35,031 bases of DNA from Acidobacteriota bacterium (GTDB lineage: Bacteria > Acidobacteriota > Blastocatellia > Pyrinomonadales > Pyrinomonadaceae). Numbering within the stretch: the stretch's first letter is position 1; every line of letters begins with the position of its first letter. A program made the position numbers and the translations under genes. The notes beneath the pieces were generated by a model. It ran no database searches. It was not told the origin of the DNA and was given only the letters and a program-made list of their open reading frames with translations. Shown one piece after another: positions 31,650-35,031 of the stretch. Location of the stretch: NCBI GenBank assembly GCA_019242475.1, contig JAFAVK010000021.1, positions 1 to 35,031 of the forward strand, written 5' to 3'.

Positions 31650-31675
31650 CCCTACAGATTCAAGACTGAGGAACT

Positions 31676-32506
31676 TCACCTGCCGGCGGGCACCTGCACC
31701 TGTACGCCCGGCGAGCCGCCGTACATGATGGTCAGGGGGCCTTGATGGCTCTTGATGCCCTCGGCGCGGGCGCGCTCGATTTCGAGTTGCAGCTCAAGCT
31801 TCTTGATGTCGAGGAGCGCCGGGTTGGCGTAGGTCTGCGCCTCGATCTGCTTGGTCTGCGCGGCGATCTTGGCCGCTTCGAGCCGCGCCTCCTCGGCCTG
31901 CTTCTGCTTCTCGTTGGCGACGACGCCGGAGGCCGCGGCCTCGATGCGGTCGTCGAGGAAGTCCGGGTTGCCGATCTGCACCGACTCGGTGACGAGCAGG
32001 AGCTGCGCGGCGAGCTGCGGCTTGAGCGCCTCAAGGATGCGCTTCTGGATGGCCTCCTGGTTGGCGTAAATCTCGTAGGCGCCGTACTCGGCGAACGCGT
32101 TGCGCGCCTCGGTCTGGATGAGCCCGTGGAGGATTTCGTTGCGGCGCGTGTGGCGCAGCGCCTCGTCGAAGCCGTACTTGCGCACGTACTCCTCGACGTG
32201 CTGCGGGTCTGTGAAGGCCGTGACCGAGATTTCGACCTGGAGCGCCGCGTTGTCCCTGCTCGTCACGCGTACGGGCGCCGTCTCCGTGAACGACTTGATG
32301 TTGACCTCGTATGCTTGGCGCCCCGGCGCGAGCGTCGTGAACCAGCCGTCCTCGGGGCGGTAGACGCGCTCGATGCGCCCGAAGCTGGTGACGACCTTGA
32401 CCGTCCCCTCCTGCGTGTAGTTGATGTTGGCGAAGGCCGCGCCCCCGCCGACGAGCAGCACGAGGGCGAGGAGGCCCAGCAAGACGAACGTGAATTTACT
32501 GTTCAT
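31676..32506 (-). CDS. SPFH/band 7 (prohibitin-like) membrane protein
   Basis: 276 residues from ATG 32506, chosen because AGGAG (minus strand 32516-32512) lies five bases upstream; an in-frame extension to 32575 is basic and unlikely. One N-terminal membrane helix (about 5-27) precedes the SPFH domain (about 30-200: VKVVTSFGRIERVYRPEDGW, VRVTSRDNAALQVEISVTAF) and a charged coiled coil (EKQKQAEEARLEAAKIAAQ, IKKLELQLEIERARAEG). The C terminus VQVQVPAGR is short. SPFH proteins form ring-like membrane scaffolds that organise microdomains or guard membrane proteases. No partner such as NfeD is adjacent. Confidence 0.9.
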   Translation of the reverse strand: MNSKFTFVLLGLLALVLLVGGGAAFANINYTQEGTVKVVTSFGRIERVYRPEDGWFTTLAPGRQAYEVNIKSFTETAPVRVTSRDNAALQVEISVTAFTDPQHVEEYVRKYGFDEALRHTRRNEILHGLIQTEARNAFAEYGAYEIYANQEAIQKRILEALKPQLAAQLLLVTESVQIGNPDFLDDRIEAAASGVVANEKQKQAEEARLEAAKIAAQTKQIEAQTYANPALLDIKKLELQLEIERARAEGIKSHQGPLTIMYGGSPGVQVQVPAGR

Positions 32507-33000
32507 CGATTCTCCTTTAGAGATTTCTGACACCGCGTCTGAGTTCGCGTTCTGCTTTCTCTTCCTCTTTCTCACTGCACGTTAATACGAAAAAACGGCC
32601 CGCGGGTTTGTTACATCCGTCTTAAGGCGCGCGCAGTTAAAAGTTCCGCGCGCGTCGGCGCGCCCGGCCTTTTGCCCTTTCACTTCCGCGCTCTACCCGG
32701 CCTCGACGAGCGCGCACGACTTCTCCAACACGCCGTTCACCTCGCCCGTCGAGTACCGCCGGCGCTCCGGACAGTAAGCACGAAAGCCGCGGCTCTATCT
32801 GCGCCGTAACACGCTCCCCCTCCCTTCTTTCCGCCCTCCCGCCCCGCTTGCCAGACCGCCCCGCGGTCGCTTAAATTAACCCCTCGACTTTTGCAGTTCT
32901 ATCCCGCACAGCTATTGTCAAATCTGACGCGTCGCGGGGCCACAACTCCGCCAAGACCCCGCGCGCGCCGACCTGTCGAAAGGATGTCCGACCCGAAGCC
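32507..33000. other. Gene-free divergent region between SPFH and EF-G-like genes
   Basis: 494 bp of GC-rich sequence with no supported gene. It must contain the promoters of both divergent genes, but no confident -35/-10 pair was found. A short frame at about 32703-32778 ends SPVEYRRRSGQ and is too short to assign. Confidence 0.5.
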
Positions 33001-35031
33001 ATGAAAGCCTATCCGACCAACCAGATTCGCAACCTCGCCGTCATCGGCCACGGCCACGCGGGCAAGACGCAGCTCGTCAGCTCGCTCCTCCACCTCGCCG
33101 GCGCCACGCCCCGCTGGGGCAAGGTGGACGAGGGCTCGACCGTGACCGACTACGACGAAGACTCCGTCGCGCGCAAGATCACGCTCAACAGCCAGCTCGC
33201 GCACCTCGAATGGCGCGAGCACAAGGTCAACCTCATCGACACGCCCGGCTTCTCCGCCTTCGTCCCGCACGCCCGGCCGGCGCTCCGCGTCGCCGACTGC
33301 GCGCTCGTCGTGGTCGATGCGGTGAGCGGCGTCGAGGTCGGCACCGAGAAGACCTGGGGCTACGCCAACGAGTTCATCACGCCCCGCATGATGGTCATCA
33401 CCAAGCTCGATAAGGAGCGGGCGGACTTCGGCGCCGCTTTGGATTCCGCGCGCCACACCTTCAGCCGCGCCATCGTCCCCTTCACGCTCCCCATCGGGCA
33501 GGAGGCGAACTTCAAGGGCGTCGTCGATGTCGTCCACCAGAAGGCTTACGAGTTCGACGCGTCGGGCAGGGCCAGAGAGATTCCCATCCCCGAGCAGGGG
33601 CGCGACGTGTTCGAGCGCGAGCGCGAGCGTTTGGTCGAAGTCATCGCCGAGTCGGACGACGCGCTGATGGAGAAGTGGATGGAGAACGGCACGCTCGAAG
33701 AGTCGGACATCATCCCGAACATCTCGAAGGCCATCGCCGGCTCGCGCCTCTGCCCGGTCTTCGCGGTCTCCGCGCTCACGCTCGCGGGCTTGCAGCCGCT
33801 CCTCGACGGCATCCTCGACTACGCGCCCGCGCCCGACACGCACGAGAACGAGCGCGGCAAGGCGAGCCTCGACGACGGCGCGGCCGAGGTCACGCGCGGC
33901 TACCACGCCGAGGAGCCCTTCTCGGCCTACGTCTTCCGCACCATCGCCGACCCCTTCGCCGGCCGCATCAACGTGATGAAGATCATCTCGGGCAGGGTCA
34001 AGGCCGACGCCAACGCCCAGAACACGACGCGCGGCACGGCCGAGCGCCTCGGCGCGCTCCACTCGATGCAGGGCAAGCAGCTCGACAAGATCGACGAGGC
34101 CGCGGCGGGCGACATCGTCGCCGTCGTCAAGCTCAAGGAGACGCAGACCGGCGACACCCTGGCCGACAAGGTCGCGCCCGTCGTCTACGACCCGATTGAA
34201 TACCCGGAGGCCGCCATCTCCTTCGCCATCGAGCCGAAGTCGCGGCAGGACGAGGAGAAGATTTCGGCCGCGCTCCACAAGATTCTCGAAGAAGACCCCT
34301 CGCTCCACTTCACGCGCGACGCGCAGACGAAGGAGTTCATCCTCTCGGGCTCAGGTCAACTTCATATTGAAACGGTCGTCGAAAAACTGCGGAACCGCTA
34401 CCACGTCGAGGTGGCTTTGCACCCGCCGAAGGTTCCCTACAAGGAGACGATCACGGCGCGCGCCGAGGTGCAGGGCCGCCACAAGAAGCAGACCGGCGGG
34501 CGCGGCCAGTTCGGCGACTGCAAGGTCGTCTTCGAGCCGCTGCCGCGCGGCGGCGGCTTCGTCTTCGAGGACAAAATCTTCGGCGGCTCCGTCCCGCAGC
34601 AGTTCCGCCCGGCCATCGAGAAGGGCATCGTCGAGGCGGCCTCTTCCGGCGCGATTGCGGGCTACCCGATGGTTGACTTCAAGGCGACGCTCATCGACGG
34701 CTCGTACCACACGGTCGATTCCGACGAGCACTCCTTCCGCGCGGCTGGCCGCAAGGCTTTCCGCAACGCGGTCGAGAAGGTCAAGCCGACCATCTTAGAG
34801 CCGATCATGAACGTCGAGGTGGTCGCGCCGGCCGAGTGCTCGGGCGACATCATGGGCGACCTCAACTCGCGGCGCGGCCGCGTCCAGGGCATGGAGATGC
34901 GCGGCAAGAACCAGGTCGTCAAGGCGCAGGCGCCGATGTCGGAGATGCTCGACTACCAGTCGAAGCTCAACTCCATCACCGCCGCCCGCGGCTCCTTCCA
35001 CATGGAGTTCTCCCACTACGACCCCGTCCCC
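33001..35031 (+). CDS. EF-G-like translational GTPase (EF-G2 type), C terminus off the window
   Basis: 677 codons are open to the window edge; EF-G proteins are about 690-700 residues, so only a few residues are missing. G1 is GHGHAGKT (16-23), G3 is DTPGF (80-84), G4 is TKLD (134-137), and G5 is the SAL segment. The G2 region is ARKITLNS instead of the RGITI of housekeeping EF-G. The DTPGH histidine of EF-G is Phe here, and VGTEKTWGYAN matches the EF-G2 type. Domains II-V follow (for example FILSGSGQLHIETVVEKL, GGRGQFGDCKVVFEPL and GSYHTVDSDEHSFRAAGRKA). It is an EF-G paralogue, perhaps with slower or altered GTP hydrolysis. No ribosomal genes are nearby. Confidence 0.92.
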   Translation, partial: MKAYPTNQIRNLAVIGHGHAGKTQLVSSLLHLAGATPRWGKVDEGSTVTDYDEDSVARKITLNSQLAHLEWREHKVNLIDTPGFSAFVPHARPALRVADCALVVVDAVSGVEVGTEKTWGYANEFITPRMMVITKLDKERADFGAALDSARHTFSRAIVPFTLPIGQEANFKGVVDVVHQKAYEFDASGRAREIPIPEQGRDVFERERERLVEVIAESDDALMEKWMENGTLEESDIIPNISKAIAGSRLCPVFAVSALTLAGLQPLLDGILDYAPAPDTHENERGKASLDDGAAEVTRGYHAEEPFSAYVFRTIADPFAGRINVMKIISGRVKADANAQNTTRGTAERLGALHSMQGKQLDKIDEAAAGDIVAVVKLKETQTGDTLADKVAPVVYDPIEYPEAAISFAIEPKSRQDEEKISAALHKILEEDPSLHFTRDAQTKEFILSGSGQLHIETVVEKLRNRYHVEVALHPPKVPYKETITARAEVQGRHKKQTGGRGQFGDCKVVFEPLPRGGGFVFEDKIFGGSVPQQFRPAIEKGIVEAASSGAIAGYPMVDFKATLIDGSYHTVDSDEHSFRAAGRKAFRNAVEKVKPTILEPIMNVEVVAPAECSGDIMGDLNSRRGRVQGMEMRGKNQVVKAQAPMSEMLDYQSKLNSITAARGSFHMEFSHYDPVP

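Larger units (their letters stand above)
31252..31675. other. Gene-free leader region of the Cys-rich operon
   Basis: 424 bp with no supported gene. It holds the terminator of the SPFH gene (31622-31649), a likely promoter (31530-31556) and a leader of about 270 bases before the ribosome site at 31259-31263. No known riboswitch was recognised in the leader. Confidence 0.6.

Noticed and set aside
32703..32778. Short frame ending SPVEYRRRSGQ, possibly the tail of a transposase
   Set aside because: Only about two dozen residues with no upstream homologous part; the resemblance to transposase C termini is too weak to call.
32899..34308. Minus-strand frame (469 residues) opposite the EF-G-like gene
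   Set aside because: Antisense shadow of a clear GTPase gene.

Overview
The window is about 35 kb of high-G+C DNA from a bacterium with a soil or sediment lifestyle. The best guess is an Acidobacteriota member of the Blastocatellia/Pyrinomonadales type. This is inferred from gene content: a Ser/Thr kinase with a DUF4384-like extracellular part, a secreted TPR-CHAT protein, a VWFA-type secreted protein, a subtilase with Leu-Gly-Asp-Gly repeats, MsrPQ, a YtxJ-type bacilliredoxin and heptamer intergenic repeats. No rRNA, tRNA or CRISPR array was seen, and no complete IS element or phage gene. Both edges cut genes: a beta-barrel outer-membrane protein on the left and an EF-G paralogue on the right.

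Layout. 1-4.9 kb (all minus): an envelope pair (outer-membrane beta-barrel with Ig-like tail; Ig-like/OmpA-like protein), then small genes (Gly-rich tail protein, zinc-ribbon protein, SemiSWEET-like membrane protein, single-domain response regulator, DUF971, YtxJ bacilliredoxin). 4.8-10.9 kb (minus): a tight three-gene signalling operon of Ser/Thr kinase with DUF4384-like tail, secreted DUF4384 protein, and secreted TPR-CHAT protease-like protein. 10.9-11.6 kb: a repeat island holding heptamer repeats, a 143-bp inverted-repeat element and a 21-bp minisatellite. 11.6-12.9 kb (plus): a membrane diguanylate cyclase and a 40-residue membrane protein. 12.9-17.2 kb (minus): alpha-glucan phosphorylase, macro-domain hydrolase, a hypothetical protein and a secreted VWA protein. 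17.4-20 kb (plus): DUF1223, msrP, msrQ, a periplasmic methionine-sulfoxide repair operon. 20-23 kb (plus): a secreted hypothetical protein and a subtilase, followed by a decayed fragment of msrQ.

The most interesting part is 23.2-31.6 kb (minus). It reads: a 517-residue protein with 36 cysteines -> aminoglycoside-phosphotransferase-like kinase -> HopA1-family protein -> LanC-like cyclase -> NACHT ATPase with a DUF4062-like N terminus. Kinase + HopA1 lyase + LanC cyclase is a complete enzyme set for dehydrating Ser/Thr and adding Cys thiols to make lanthionines, split over three proteins. The Cys-rich protein has a cysteine-free acidic N-terminal domain of about 136 residues, and every one of its 36 cysteines is preceded by a nearby Ser/Thr. 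It therefore looks like an unusually large multi-ring substrate rather than a short leader-core peptide. The NACHT gene starts 36 bp after the LanC gene and has a compositionally distinct 3' quarter, so an immune-like sensor may be tied to the modification system. To the right lie an SPFH protein and, divergently, an EF-G2-like GTPase in which the usual G3 histidine is Phe.
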